Assembly: GCA_910578305.1 (NCBI GenBank)
Contig: CAJTQH010000027.1
Coordinates: 1 to 25,800, forward strand
Length of the DNA: 25,800 bases
Origin: an uncultured Muribaculaceae bacterium
GTDB taxonomy: Bacteria; Bacteroidota; Bacteroidia; Bacteroidales; Muribaculaceae
Direction of reading: 5' to 3'
Shown: in pieces, positions 1 through 8,173 of the stretch
Layout of the letters: the number at the start of each line of letters is the position of its first letter
Numbering within the stretch: the stretch's first letter is position 1
The notes under the pieces: generated by a model
What the model was told of the DNA's origin: nothing
Database searches by the model: none
What the model saw: the letters and a program-made list of their open reading frames with translations, nothing else
Translations under genes and position numbers: made by a program

Positions 1-217
1 TTGTTGTTATCTTATCTTTTTCTTTTTTCAAATCAAAAAACAAGACTCGTTTGTTGTTCTTGTCTTGCTCTTGCAAGCCATCGAACTCCGCTCAGTCACG
101 CTCTGACTTATCAAGTTGTAGAATTGACTAAGGTCATTTTTATTGACTCTTGTACTACTTCTTGCCTATTGTAATTCTTTCAATGTTCTCGTTTTTGCCC
201 CGGGTTATTTCCCAAAA
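1..217 (-). ncRNA. Untranslated leader of a transcript leaving the window, possibly an rRNA operon leader
   Basis: Read on the minus strand from the promoter just upstream, this stretch is A-rich, has no plausible coding frame and contains small hairpins: AGTCA/TGACT with a 5-nt loop (94-108), CTTGC/GCAAG (64-77) and CAAGAC/GTCTTG (41-67). A long structured leader behind a near-consensus promoter, with A-rich segments resembling rRNA leaders or spacers of Bacteroidales, suggests an rrn operon beginning left of base 1. The identity is inference because the 16S start is not in the window. A leader of another stable RNA or of a protein gene is also possible. Confidence 0.35.
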
Positions 218-223
218 GCGGTG

Positions 224-255
224 CAAAGTTACAACCTCTTTTCCATTCTCGCAAA
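224..255 (-). promoter_or_regulatory. Bacteroidota-type promoter firing off the left edge
   Basis: On the minus strand a TAACTTTG -7 box (224-231) is preceded by TTTG (252-255) with a 20-nt spacer, which fits the TTTG/TAnnTTTG consensus of the Bacteroidota primary sigma factor. Transcription should begin near 217 and run left out of the window. No reading frame of note follows within the 217 nt available, so the transcript begins with a long untranslated leader. Confidence 0.7.
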
Positions 256-547
256 TGTTTTGGAAAGTTTTTTATAGGCCATTTTAATCAAATACAACCT
301 TACACAATGATTTTCAGCAAATTAACCGTAATAAAAAAATTTACACTTTAACACACATTAACACAACAACATAATACCGGTGTATTTTACCGCCCACAGC
401 TAAACCCTATGGACATGACGCATGCCGGCTTTGAGAAGTCCTAACAATATATATATAATATAGGCCGCAGTGTCGGAGCCATACTTTGTTTCATTTATTT
501 TAACCCAAAGTTATCAACGAATGACTTCTGAGATGGAGAATATTTAG
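256..547. other. Intergenic region between divergent transcripts
   Basis: No convincing gene is seen. The region is AT-rich, with a TA-rich tract around 447-462. It contains a 16-bp sequence, AGGCCGCAGTGTCGGA (462-477), that recurs exactly inside the 5' part of dnaE (644-659). The open frame on the minus strand at 495-746 is antisense to dnaE and has no support. Confidence 0.5.
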
Positions 548-555
548 TATCTTTG
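548..555 (+). promoter_or_regulatory. -7 promoter box of dnaE
   Basis: TATCTTTG matches the TAnnTTTG -7 element of Bacteroidota and sits 33 nt before the dnaE start codon. No good -33 TTG is found at 19-21 nt; the nearest candidate is a weak TCTG at 527-530. The predicted leader is about 25 nt. Confidence 0.5.
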
Positions 556-588
556 GTGAAAATAATCGAATCACAGTAGCAACACGCT

Positions 589-3500
589 ATGATACCATTC
601 ACCCACCTACACGTACACACACAATATTCGCTGCTTGACGGACAGGCCGCAGTGTCGGATCTTGTCGACAAAGCTCTGGCCGACGGTATGCCTGGCATTG
701 CCATCACAGACCATGGCAATATGTTTGGAGTAAAAGAAATATACAACTATGTCAACGGCGGAGCTCTCAAAGGTTACAAAAAGAAACTCGAAAAGGCCCA
801 TAAAGCGGGAGATGAAGCCAAAGCCGCAAAAATACAAGGCTGGATCGACCGTATAAAAAACAAGGATTTCCGCCTCATCATAGGATGCGAAATGTATGTG
901 GCAAACAAATCGCTGCACGAACAGACCGACAAACGCGACACCGGCCGACATCTTGTGGTGCTGGCAAAAAACAAGCAAGGCTACAAAAATCTCATAAAAC
1001 TGGTGTCGAAAGCATGGACTGAAGGATTTTACATGCACCCCCGCATCGACAAGGAGCATCTGGCCGCACACCGCGAAGGGCTAATAATAGCGTCGGCATG
1101 TCTGGGCGGCGAGATACCGCGACTGATCAGACAGGGACTGACAGACGAGGCCGAGCGTCAAGTAAAATGGTGGAAAGACACATTTGGCGATGACTATTAC
1201 ATAGAGTTGCAGCGCCATGCCACCAATGCTCCCGGAGGCAACCGCGATGTCTACGAAGAGCAGAAACGTATCAATCCGGAACTAATCCGAATAGCCCGCA
1301 AATACGACATAAAAATCATCTGCACCAATGACTGCCACTTTGTCAATGAAGAAGATGCCGAAGCCCACGACCGTCTGATATGTGTGAGCACCAACAGCAA
1401 CCTAACTGATCCAAAGCGCATGCGCTACACCAAACAGGAATGGCTGAAGACGCAACAGGAGATGTATGACATATTTTCTGACATACCAGAGGCTCTCGAA
1501 AACACCAATGAGATCGTGGCTAAGGTGGAGCACTACACTATCGACCACGGTCCCATCATGCCCAACTTCGAAATACCTGCTGATTTCGGCACTGAAGAAG
1601 AATACCGCAGCCGCATCACAGAGCAGGAATTGTTTGACGAGTTCACACGTGATGAAAACGGAAATGTGGTGATGAGCCAAGAGGCTGCAGAAGACAAAAT
1701 AAAAAAACTCGGAGGCTATGACAAGCTCTATCGCATAAAATTCGAGGCCGACTATCTGGCAAAACTCGCTTATGAAGGAGCTACACGACGCTATGGAGAT
1801 CCGTTGACGCCCGAACTACAGGAGCGTATAAAATTCGAACTGCACATCATGAAGACCATGGGCTTTCCGGGATACTTCCTCATTGTGCAGGACTTCATAA
1901 ATGTGGCACGAGAGAAACTCGGAGTCAGCGTAGGCCCGGGACGTGGCTCAGCAGCAGGCAGTTGTGTGGCCTACTGCCTCGGTATCACTCAGATCGATCC
2001 TGTGAAATACGACCTGCTTTTCGAACGCTTCCTCAATCCAGACCGTATATCTCTGCCCGATATCGATATCGACTTCGATGATGACGGACGAGCCGACGTG
2101 TTGCGATACGTAAACCAGAAATACGGAGAAGAGAAGGTGGCTCATATAATAACATACGGCACCATGGCTGCCAAATCGGCCATCAAAGACGTAGCCAGAA
2201 TAGAGCAACTACCTCTAAGCGAGAGCGATCGTCTGACAAAGCTCATACCCAAGCGCATGCCCACAGTCGACGGCAAGGAACTGAAACCAACACTCGACAA
2301 CTGCTACAACCACGTGCCCGAGTTCAAACCCGAGCTCAACTCCACCAATGAACTCATTGTCGAGACCCTCAAATTTGCCAAAGCCCTCGAAGGCACTGTG
2401 CGCAACACCGGCGTGCATGCCTGCGGTGTAATCATATGCCGCGACGACATCACCGACTGGGTACCGGTGAGCACAGCTGTGGACAAAGCGTCTGACTCGA
2501 AAGAGAAGATCATCGTGACACAGTATGAAGGTCGTGTGATCGAAGAGACCGGCTTAATCAAGATGGACTTCCTCGGACTGAAAACCCTGTCGATAATCAA
2601 GGAGGCCGTGTCCAACATCAAGCGTACACGGGGCATCGACATCGACATGGACAACATACCCATCGACGATCCCAAGACTTATCAGTTGTACTGCGAGGGA
2701 CGCACCACCGGCACATTCCAGTTTGAGTCGGCCGGCATGCAGAAATACCTGCGCGAGCTACAGCCCTCTACTTTCGAAGACCTCATAGCCATGAACGCCC
2801 TCTATCGTCCGGGCCCCATGGACTACATACCCGACTTCATCGCACGCAAGCACGGACGCGAACCTATAGTCTACGACATACCGATCATGGAGAAGTATCT
2901 CAAAGACACATACGGTGTCACCGTATATCAGGAACAGGTCATGCTCCTGTCGCGACTTCTCGCCGACTTCACACGCGGACAGAGCGACACACTGCGAAAA
3001 GCCATGGGAAAGAAGCTCATCGAGAAAATGAACGAGCTGAAAGCCCTGTTTCTCGAAGGCGGACAGAAAAACGGCCATGACCCCAAAGTGCTTGAAAAGA
3101 TCTGGGCCGACTGGGAAAAATTCGCATCCTATGCGTTCAACAAGAGCCACGCCACATGCTACTCCTGGGTGGCATTCCAGACAGCATATCTCAAGGCCAA
3201 TTTTCCGGCCGAATACATGGCGGCCGTATTGTCGCGCAACCGCTCCGATATAGAAAAACTCTCCGGCTTCATCGACGAGTGCAAGAAGATGCACATACCA
3301 GTCAAAGGACCTGATGTCAACGAATCGTTTGCAGAATTCGGTGTCAACGCCAAGGGTGACATCCGCTTCGGACTAGCCGCCCTCAAGGGCATAGGCGAAA
3401 ATGTGGTGGCAGAAATATTGTCCGCACGCAACAAAGGCGGTGCTTTTGAGTCCATATATGACTTTGTCGAGCGAGTGAACCCTTCTGTGCTAAACCGCCG

Positions 3501-4377
3501 CATCATCGACACCCTTGCCATGGCCGGTGCTTTTGACTGTTTCAAGGATCAGATACAGCGCGAAGACTTCTTCGAGACCAACAACAAGGGCGAGACATTC
3601 TCTGAAAGCGTACTCCGTTACGGACAGCTCTTCCAGGCAGACAAAATGAATCAGGGCATGTCGCTTTTCGGCGACGACGATGCCGCCATGGCCACATCCG
3701 GACGCCCGGCCATAATACCTGCCGTGCGGTGGGTCGATGCCATTCGTCTGGAAAAAGAACGTGAGATTGTGGGCACATATCACTCAGCCAATCCCCTTGA
3801 TCCATATTTCATGGAGCTACGATATGCTACTCTGCCCCTGAAAACATTCAGCGAACTCACACCAGCCGAAAACATTGAAATCACTCTCGGCGGCATGGTT
3901 CTTGACTTTACATCCCGCCCTGCAAGAGACGGCGGAAATTTCGGCATACTCAAAATTCAAGACTATACCGGCTCTGCTGAATTCCGTCTGTTCGGCCAAG
4001 ACTATATAAACTATCATATCTATGGCGTAGCCGGCACTCCGGTATATATCAAAGGTACATTCAGCCGACGGTTTCAGAATTCGGATCTACGTTTTAAAAT
4101 CACAGGCATGAAACTGCTCAACGATGTCAAAGGCCAGCTCGTGAGTGGCATAACCATCAACGTAGAGGCCGACAAGCTCAACGAAGCTCTGCATGGAGTG
4201 CTCACCGAACATATCCAATCGAGCAAGGAAGATCTCGGCAACCTGCGATTCAAAGTGCTTGATCCAGACACGCTCCGCCACGTAATTCTCGATACTTCGA
4301 TACGCATTCCTCTCAACAAGGATCTTGTAGACAAGCTTGAGAATCTCGAAGTGAGTTTCAGTATCGACCGGACATGA
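589..4377 (+). CDS. dnaE: DNA polymerase III subunit alpha
   Basis: This is the replicative polymerase subunit, copying both strands within the Pol III holoenzyme. The protein has 1262 residues, slightly longer than the E. coli enzyme (1160). An N-terminal PHP domain opens with HLHVHTQYS (6-14) and keeps DH at 41-42, GCE near 100 and a later TNDCH. The C-family catalytic core has PDIDIDF with Asp491 and Asp493, and the third catalytic Asp660 in MDFLG. QGMSLF (1022-1027) is a plausible beta-clamp-binding peptide, and an OB fold follows near 1095-1170. The ATG gives the expected start one residue offset from relatives, directly before the PHP motif. No Shine-Dalgarno is present. The metal-binding PHP residues are intact, unlike E. 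coli. The identification is certain; PHP nuclease activity is inference. Confidence 0.98.
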   Translation: MIPFTHLHVHTQYSLLDGQAAVSDLVDKALADGMPGIAITDHGNMFGVKEIYNYVNGGALKGYKKKLEKAHKAGDEAKAAKIQGWIDRIKNKDFRLIIGCEMYVANKSLHEQTDKRDTGRHLVVLAKNKQGYKNLIKLVSKAWTEGFYMHPRIDKEHLAAHREGLIIASACLGGEIPRLIRQGLTDEAERQVKWWKDTFGDDYYIELQRHATNAPGGNRDVYEEQKRINPELIRIARKYDIKIICTNDCHFVNEEDAEAHDRLICVSTNSNLTDPKRMRYTKQEWLKTQQEMYDIFSDIPEALENTNEIVAKVEHYTIDHGPIMPNFEIPADFGTEEEYRSRITEQELFDEFTRDENGNVVMSQEAAEDKIKKLGGYDKLYRIKFEADYLAKLAYEGATRRYGDPLTPELQERIKFELHIMKTMGFPGYFLIVQDFINVAREKLGVSVGPGRGSAAGSCVAYCLGITQIDPVKYDLLFERFLNPDRISLPDIDIDFDDDGRADVLRYVNQKYGEEKVAHIITYGTMAAKSAIKDVARIEQLPLSESDRLTKLIPKRMPTVDGKELKPTLDNCYNHVPEFKPELNSTNELIVETLKFAKALEGTVRNTGVHACGVIICRDDITDWVPVSTAVDKASDSKEKIIVTQYEGRVIEETGLIKMDFLGLKTLSIIKEAVSNIKRTRGIDIDMDNIPIDDPKTYQLYCEGRTTGTFQFESAGMQKYLRELQPSTFEDLIAMNALYRPGPMDYIPDFIARKHGREPIVYDIPIMEKYLKDTYGVTVYQEQVMLLSRLLADFTRGQSDTLRKAMGKKLIEKMNELKALFLEGGQKNGHDPKVLEKIWADWEKFASYAFNKSHATCYSWVAFQTAYLKANFPAEYMAAVLSRNRSDIEKLSGFIDECKKMHIPVKGPDVNESFAEFGVNAKGDIRFGLAALKGIGENVVAEILSARNKGGAFESIYDFVERVNPSVLNRRIIDTLAMAGAFDCFKDQIQREDFFETNNKGETFSESVLRYGQLFQADKMNQGMSLFGDDDAAMATSGRPAIIPAVRWVDAIRLEKEREIVGTYHSANPLDPYFMELRYATLPLKTFSELTPAENIEITLGGMVLDFTSRPARDGGNFGILKIQDYTGSAEFRLFGQDYINYHIYGVAGTPVYIKGTFSRRFQNSDLRFKITGMKLLNDVKGQLVSGITINVEADKLNEALHGVLTEHIQSSKEDLGNLRFKVLDPDTLRHVILDTSIRIPLNKDLVDKLENLEVSFSIDRT

Positions 4378-4411
4378 TGCGAATATCTGTCCAACATTTA
4401 CGCCGCACATC

Positions 4412-4443
4412 TTGACCATAGACAAATAAAATACGTATCTTTG
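4412..4443 (+). promoter_or_regulatory. Promoter of trxA
   Basis: TTG at 4412-4414 and TATCTTTG at 4436-4443 are separated by 21 nt, matching the Bacteroidota consensus closely. The predicted start of transcription is near 4450, leaving an SD-less leader of about 43 nt. trxA therefore has its own promoter, although read-through from dnaE is also possible because no terminator is seen between them. Confidence 0.75.
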
Positions 4444-4492
4444 CACTTAATAATTCAAAACATCAAACTATAAATAATCATCTCAACACAAA

Positions 4493-4816
4493 ATGGCATT
4501 TCAATTCACCGACAGCAATGTTAACGAAGTGATAGCATCGGGCAAGCCCGTTGTGATCGACTTCTGGGCCACATGGTGCGGTCCCTGCATGCGTCTGGCT
4601 CCTGTGATCGACGAACTAGCACAGGAATACGCCGACCGCGTGGTTATAGGCAAATACAATGTAGACGAGGAGAGCGAACTCAGCGGACAATACCGCATAA
4701 TGTCCATCCCCACCATACTCTTCTTCAAAAACGGAGAGCAAGTGCGTGATCTGCGCATGGCCGGTCCGACCAAAGACCAGCTCAAGGCCAACATCGAGAA
4801 ACTTCTCGCATTGTAA
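4493..4816 (+). CDS. trxA: Thioredoxin
   Basis: This is a cytoplasmic thiol-disulfide reductase that keeps protein cysteines reduced and feeds electrons to enzymes such as ribonucleotide reductase. The 107-residue protein is a single thioredoxin fold of standard length, with the active site WCGPC (Cys29 and Cys32) and the cis-proline in SIPT (Pro73). There is no signal peptide, so it acts in the cytoplasm, unlike the many secreted thioredoxin-like proteins of this phylum. It has its own promoter, lies 115 nt after dnaE and is followed by a strong hairpin terminator. The start follows an A-rich SD-less leader. The active site and full length make the call secure. Confidence 0.97.
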   Translation: MAFQFTDSNVNEVIASGKPVVIDFWATWCGPCMRLAPVIDELAQEYADRVVIGKYNVDEESELSGQYRIMSIPTILFFKNGEQVRDLRMAGPTKDQLKANIEKLLAL

Positions 4817-4836
4817 TCACACCCTGCCTATCTCGG

Positions 4837-4884
4837 CAGAAACAACGAAAGGCTTGCCGCACGGCAAGCCTTTCGTTGTTTCTG
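4837..4884. terminator. Bidirectional terminator between trxA and ribBA
   Basis: A perfect 23-bp inverted repeat (4837-4859 paired with 4862-4884) leaves only a CA centre, so the top base pairs must open into a tetraloop. The core is GGCTTGCC/GGCAAGCC, flanked by A-rich and T-rich arms that supply a U-rich 3' side in either direction. It lies 20 nt past the trxA stop and 22 nt past the ribBA stop, so it can serve both convergent transcripts. Confidence 0.9.
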
Positions 4885-4906
4885 TACCATTGACGATGAT
4901 CAGGAA

Positions 4907-6124
4907 TCAGTCAACGTTATCAAGCCTATGTCCCATACGCTCCTTCTTGGTATGCATGTAGAAGCGATTATGCTCATTGGGTTCTATCTCGATGGGCACA
5001 TTTTCCACCACCTCGAGTCCATATCCTTCAAGACCGATACGCTTCACGGGATTGTTGGTCATCAGACGCATCTTCTTCACACCAAGCAGATGCAATATCT
5101 GCGCTCCAACGCCATAATCGCGTTCGTCGGCCTTGTGACCAAGTTTCAGATTGGCATCGACCGTATCCACGCCTTCTTCCTGAAGCTTGTAGGCACGTAT
5201 CTTATCCATAAGACCTATGCCACGTCCTTCCTGATTGAGATACAATATCACACCGCGGCCTTCTTTTTCCACCATCTGCATGGCCTTGTGAAGCTGCTCG
5301 CCGCAATCGCATCTCTGCGAACCGAATATATCGCCGGTGGCACAGGAAGAGTGCACACGCAACAGCACCGGCTCATCGGTTGACACATCGCCCTTTATCA
5401 AGGCGATATGCTCCAAGCCATTGCTCTTCTGACGAAACGGTATAAGACGGAAATGACCGTAAGCAGTAGGCATATCCACCTCAACACCTTGCTCTACAGA
5501 CGACTCTTTTTTCAATCTATAAGCTATCAGATCGCGTATCGATACCAATTTCAGCCCCCACTCGTCGGCTTTCTTGCGGAGCTGCGGCAGACGAGCCATG
5601 GTACCGTCCTCATTGAGTATCTCTATCAAAGTCGCAGCCGGATAGAGGCCTGCAAGGCGAGCCAGATCAACGCCTGCCTCAGTGTGTCCCGGACGGCGTA
5701 GCACCCCCTCGTCTTGAGCATAAAGTGGATGCACATGTCCCGGACGACCGAAGTCTGAAGCTACCGACGATGGATCGGCCAGCGCGCGCAGAGTAGCGGC
5801 CCGGTCATGCGCCGACACGCCTGTGGTACATCCTGCCAACTTGTCTACCGTGATGGTAAACGGAGTACCCAACATCGATGTATTGTCGGACACCTGACGT
5901 CCCAGATCGAGTTCTCGGCAACGCGATATCGTGAGCGGAGCACACAATTCACCACGTGCATTGGTGATCATGAAGTTCACATGCTCGGGAGTCACCTTCT
6001 CGGCAGCCATAATGAGATCGCCTTCATTTTCGCGATCCTCATCGTCCACCACCACCACAAAGTTGCCTTTGCGGAATTCCTCTATAGCCTCCTCTATGGA
6101 GTCAAGATGTATTTGGTCATTCAT
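4907..6124 (-). CDS. ribBA: Bifunctional 3,4-dihydroxy-2-butanone-4-phosphate synthase / GTP cyclohydrolase II
   Basis: This enzyme starts riboflavin synthesis on both branches. Its N-terminal domain makes dihydroxybutanone phosphate from ribulose 5-phosphate, and its C-terminal domain opens GTP to the diaminopyrimidine. Residues 1-205 form the RibB domain, with DDEDRENEGD (27-36), SAHDRA (104-109) and RRPGHTEAG (143-151). Residues 215-405 form the RibA domain, with zinc ligands Cys261, Cys272 and Cys274, GRGIGL (300-305) and the C-terminal TNNPVKRIGL segment. At 405 residues it is full length with both catalytic halves intact. Its ATG overlaps the stop of the upstream permease gene (ATGA), so translation is probably coupled. 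It ends at the terminator shared with trxA. Confidence 0.98.
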   Translation of the reverse strand: MNDQIHLDSIEEAIEEFRKGNFVVVVDDEDRENEGDLIMAAEKVTPEHVNFMITNARGELCAPLTISRCRELDLGRQVSDNTSMLGTPFTITVDKLAGCTTGVSAHDRAATLRALADPSSVASDFGRPGHVHPLYAQDEGVLRRPGHTEAGVDLARLAGLYPAATLIEILNEDGTMARLPQLRKKADEWGLKLVSIRDLIAYRLKKESSVEQGVEVDMPTAYGHFRLIPFRQKSNGLEHIALIKGDVSTDEPVLLRVHSSCATGDIFGSQRCDCGEQLHKAMQMVEKEGRGVILYLNQEGRGIGLMDKIRAYKLQEEGVDTVDANLKLGHKADERDYGVGAQILHLLGVKKMRLMTNNPVKRIGLEGYGLEVVENVPIEIEPNEHNRFYMHTKKERMGHRLDNVD

Positions 6125-8040
6125 GTTGTACTGATTGTTTTTTCAATTATATCTATAAGCTCGGTGCTCACTTTCTCTATCCGTTCCACCTCGCCACGCA
6201 ATATTCTGAGTTGGCGCAGACCTACCAGATACACCGGCAGACCCACCGGGAAAAGCACTATGGCACACCATGCAGCCGGACGATAATTGGTAGGATGATA
6301 CAACCACAGGCTACGCAGCATGGGATAGTCCATAAGTTTATTTATCACCACTTTGTCCCGACTATTCGACATGTACCCCACGGTATCCTCAAGCATGGCC
6401 GAGAGCCGCCGCAATCCAGTGCGGCTATACCCACGCAACCAATATGAGCAGTAACCGGGTCGACGAGCGTTGGCTCCGAGATAAATCTCTGCCTCCGAAA
6501 CGAGCTTACGCAGACGTTCTACAGCCACTTCCGGCACCACATCGTCAATCACCATCTCCTTCATCACTATATGACGTGCCTGATTGCTGCCAATGAGACG
6601 ACGGAAGAAGTTGAGATAGGCATCGCGGTTGAACACGGCCGAATCGCGCACAGCTTTATATGTGAAGAATATACCCATGGGAAGAAGCACAGCCGAACTG
6701 AGCCACATGCCCTCCCACACGGCTATGCGTCCGTCGCGGGCCATTTTATAGCCTGTATTGTCGATTATGTAGTAGAATATAAATAGTAATACCGATATCA
6801 CAAGCGGCATGCCGAGACCGCCTTTGCGTATGATAGCACCCAGCGGAGCTCCTATAAAAAAGAATATGATACAGGCAAACGAGAGTGTGAACTTTTTCTG
6901 CATCTCTATGTCGTGACGTCTTATGAGTTTGCGCTCATCCTTCATCACCATGCCCTTGAATTCATATTCCTGACGCTGATACGTGGCCTTATTGATGGCC
7001 TGACGGATGTAATTGACCTGCGAGGCCGAACTTGATCCACGCAACAGCGAGTCTACGTTCATCACCTTGGGCAGAGCCACGTCAGGCACACGCTCCTCCA
7101 CCGAAGAGTCGCCTTTGAACACCGTCCGCGTATATTTCAACCCGAAAAACGGCTGTTCCATAACCATCGTGCCATAAGAACGTCCCATACTGTCGACCCT
7201 CACCGACAGAGAGTCGATAGTGGCCACAAGTTCCGATATGTTCTTGCCGACATACTGATTGCGCATGCCCTCCTCGTCCATACGGTTGAAGTTGGCGTCA
7301 AACGACACAAGTATATCCTTTTGTGTAAAGGATTCCCGACGGTAAGGCACATTGCGCACGCTGCGTCCGGCCTCTTTCAGATTTTCAAACGACTCGCCCT
7401 GCCACAGTCGAAGAAACAGGTGTGTCTTATCTTCCATCATGGCCAGTTTGCCTGAATCGGCCAATATTATGCTGGCATTGTCAAATCCTTTCGACAGATC
7501 ATAAATCATTATGCCATAGAGAGTACCATTGTCGCGATGCTTGCTTTCGACATAAAGATTATAGCCCGGTATCTGGTCGTAAAACACACCTTCCGGAATC
7601 TCAAGCTCAGGAGATTTCTGTTTCATGGAGTAGAGCAGCGTCCACATTTTGGTCTGAGCCACCGGAAGCACATTGTTCTGAAAGAAAAACGCGCCTATGG
7701 CTATCACCACCATCAATGCAATGAGCGGACGCATGGTCTTTATCAGCGATACCCCGGCTGCCTTCATAGCTGTAAGCTCAAAGTGCTCGCCGAGATTGCC
7801 GAAGGTCATAAGCGACGCCAACAGTATGGCCAGCGGAAGCGCCATCGGTATCATGGTCAGAGCTGCATAGAAAAACAACTCTGCAATCACATCTACTCCC
7901 AGACCTTTGCCTACAAGATCGTCGATATAGCGCCAGAGAAACTGCATCAACACAATAAACAGGCATATAAAAAAAGTCATGACAAACAGAGGCACAAAAC
8001 TCCGCAGCACAAACATATATAACCTCTTTATTCCTAACAT
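6121..8040 (-). CDS. LptF/LptG (YjgP/YjgQ) family permease
   Basis: This is an inner-membrane subunit of an LPS-export-type ABC transporter, which extracts lipopolysaccharide from the membrane towards the LptA/LptC bridge. The protein has 639 residues. Three N-terminal membrane segments (about 12-33, 52-74, 98-120) precede a large periplasmic domain (about 125-385). A second membrane bundle follows (about 390-475), containing FIGAPLGAIIRKGGLG. Beyond it lies an extra soluble stretch of about 110 residues, one more hydrophobic segment (about 588-610) and a short charged tail. E. coli LptF and LptG are near 360 residues, so the C-terminal extension is a lineage feature. LptF and LptG cannot be separated from sequence alone. 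The ATG follows a TAnnTTTG box, and the gene overlaps ribBA by 4 nt. Confidence 0.88.
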   Translation of the reverse strand: MLGIKRLYMFVLRSFVPLFVMTFFICLFIVLMQFLWRYIDDLVGKGLGVDVIAELFFYAALTMIPMALPLAILLASLMTFGNLGEHFELTAMKAAGVSLIKTMRPLIALMVVIAIGAFFFQNNVLPVAQTKMWTLLYSMKQKSPELEIPEGVFYDQIPGYNLYVESKHRDNGTLYGIMIYDLSKGFDNASIILADSGKLAMMEDKTHLFLRLWQGESFENLKEAGRSVRNVPYRRESFTQKDILVSFDANFNRMDEEGMRNQYVGKNISELVATIDSLSVRVDSMGRSYGTMVMEQPFFGLKYTRTVFKGDSSVEERVPDVALPKVMNVDSLLRGSSSASQVNYIRQAINKATYQRQEYEFKGMVMKDERKLIRRHDIEMQKKFTLSFACIIFFFIGAPLGAIIRKGGLGMPLVISVLLFIFYYIIDNTGYKMARDGRIAVWEGMWLSSAVLLPMGIFFTYKAVRDSAVFNRDAYLNFFRRLIGSNQARHIVMKEMVIDDVVPEVAVERLRKLVSEAEIYLGANARRPGYCSYWLRGYSRTGLRRLSAMLEDTVGYMSNSRDKVVINKLMDYPMLRSLWLYHPTNYRPAAWCAIVLFPVGLPVYLVGLRQLRILRGEVERIEKVSTELIDIIEKTISTT

Positions 8041-8069
8041 AAGCAGTAGATTGTAGTCGCTATTGACTG

Positions 8070-8077
8070 CAAAGATA
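8070..8077 (-). promoter_or_regulatory. -7 promoter box upstream of the permease-ribBA pair
   Basis: On the minus strand TATCTTTG (8070-8077) lies about 30 nt before the permease ATG. No TTG is found at the standard 19-21 nt spacing, so the -33 half is weak. The box lies in the 133-nt gap after proA, where no clear intrinsic terminator is visible, so read-through from the proline genes remains possible. Confidence 0.45.
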
Positions 8078-8173
8078 CGAATTATTTACAAAATCGAGCG
8101 TCACCGACACACTCTTTCACCGCAACGTCACAGCATATACCAATGTACATGTATGCCGAGAGCATCGGATGTG

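Noticed and set aside
607..1071. 154-residue frame antisense to dnaE
   Set aside because: It lies wholly within a certain coding gene, has shadow composition and no promoter.
8041..8173. Terminator after proA
   Set aside because: Only weak short inverted repeats with no U-tract were found; not supportable.
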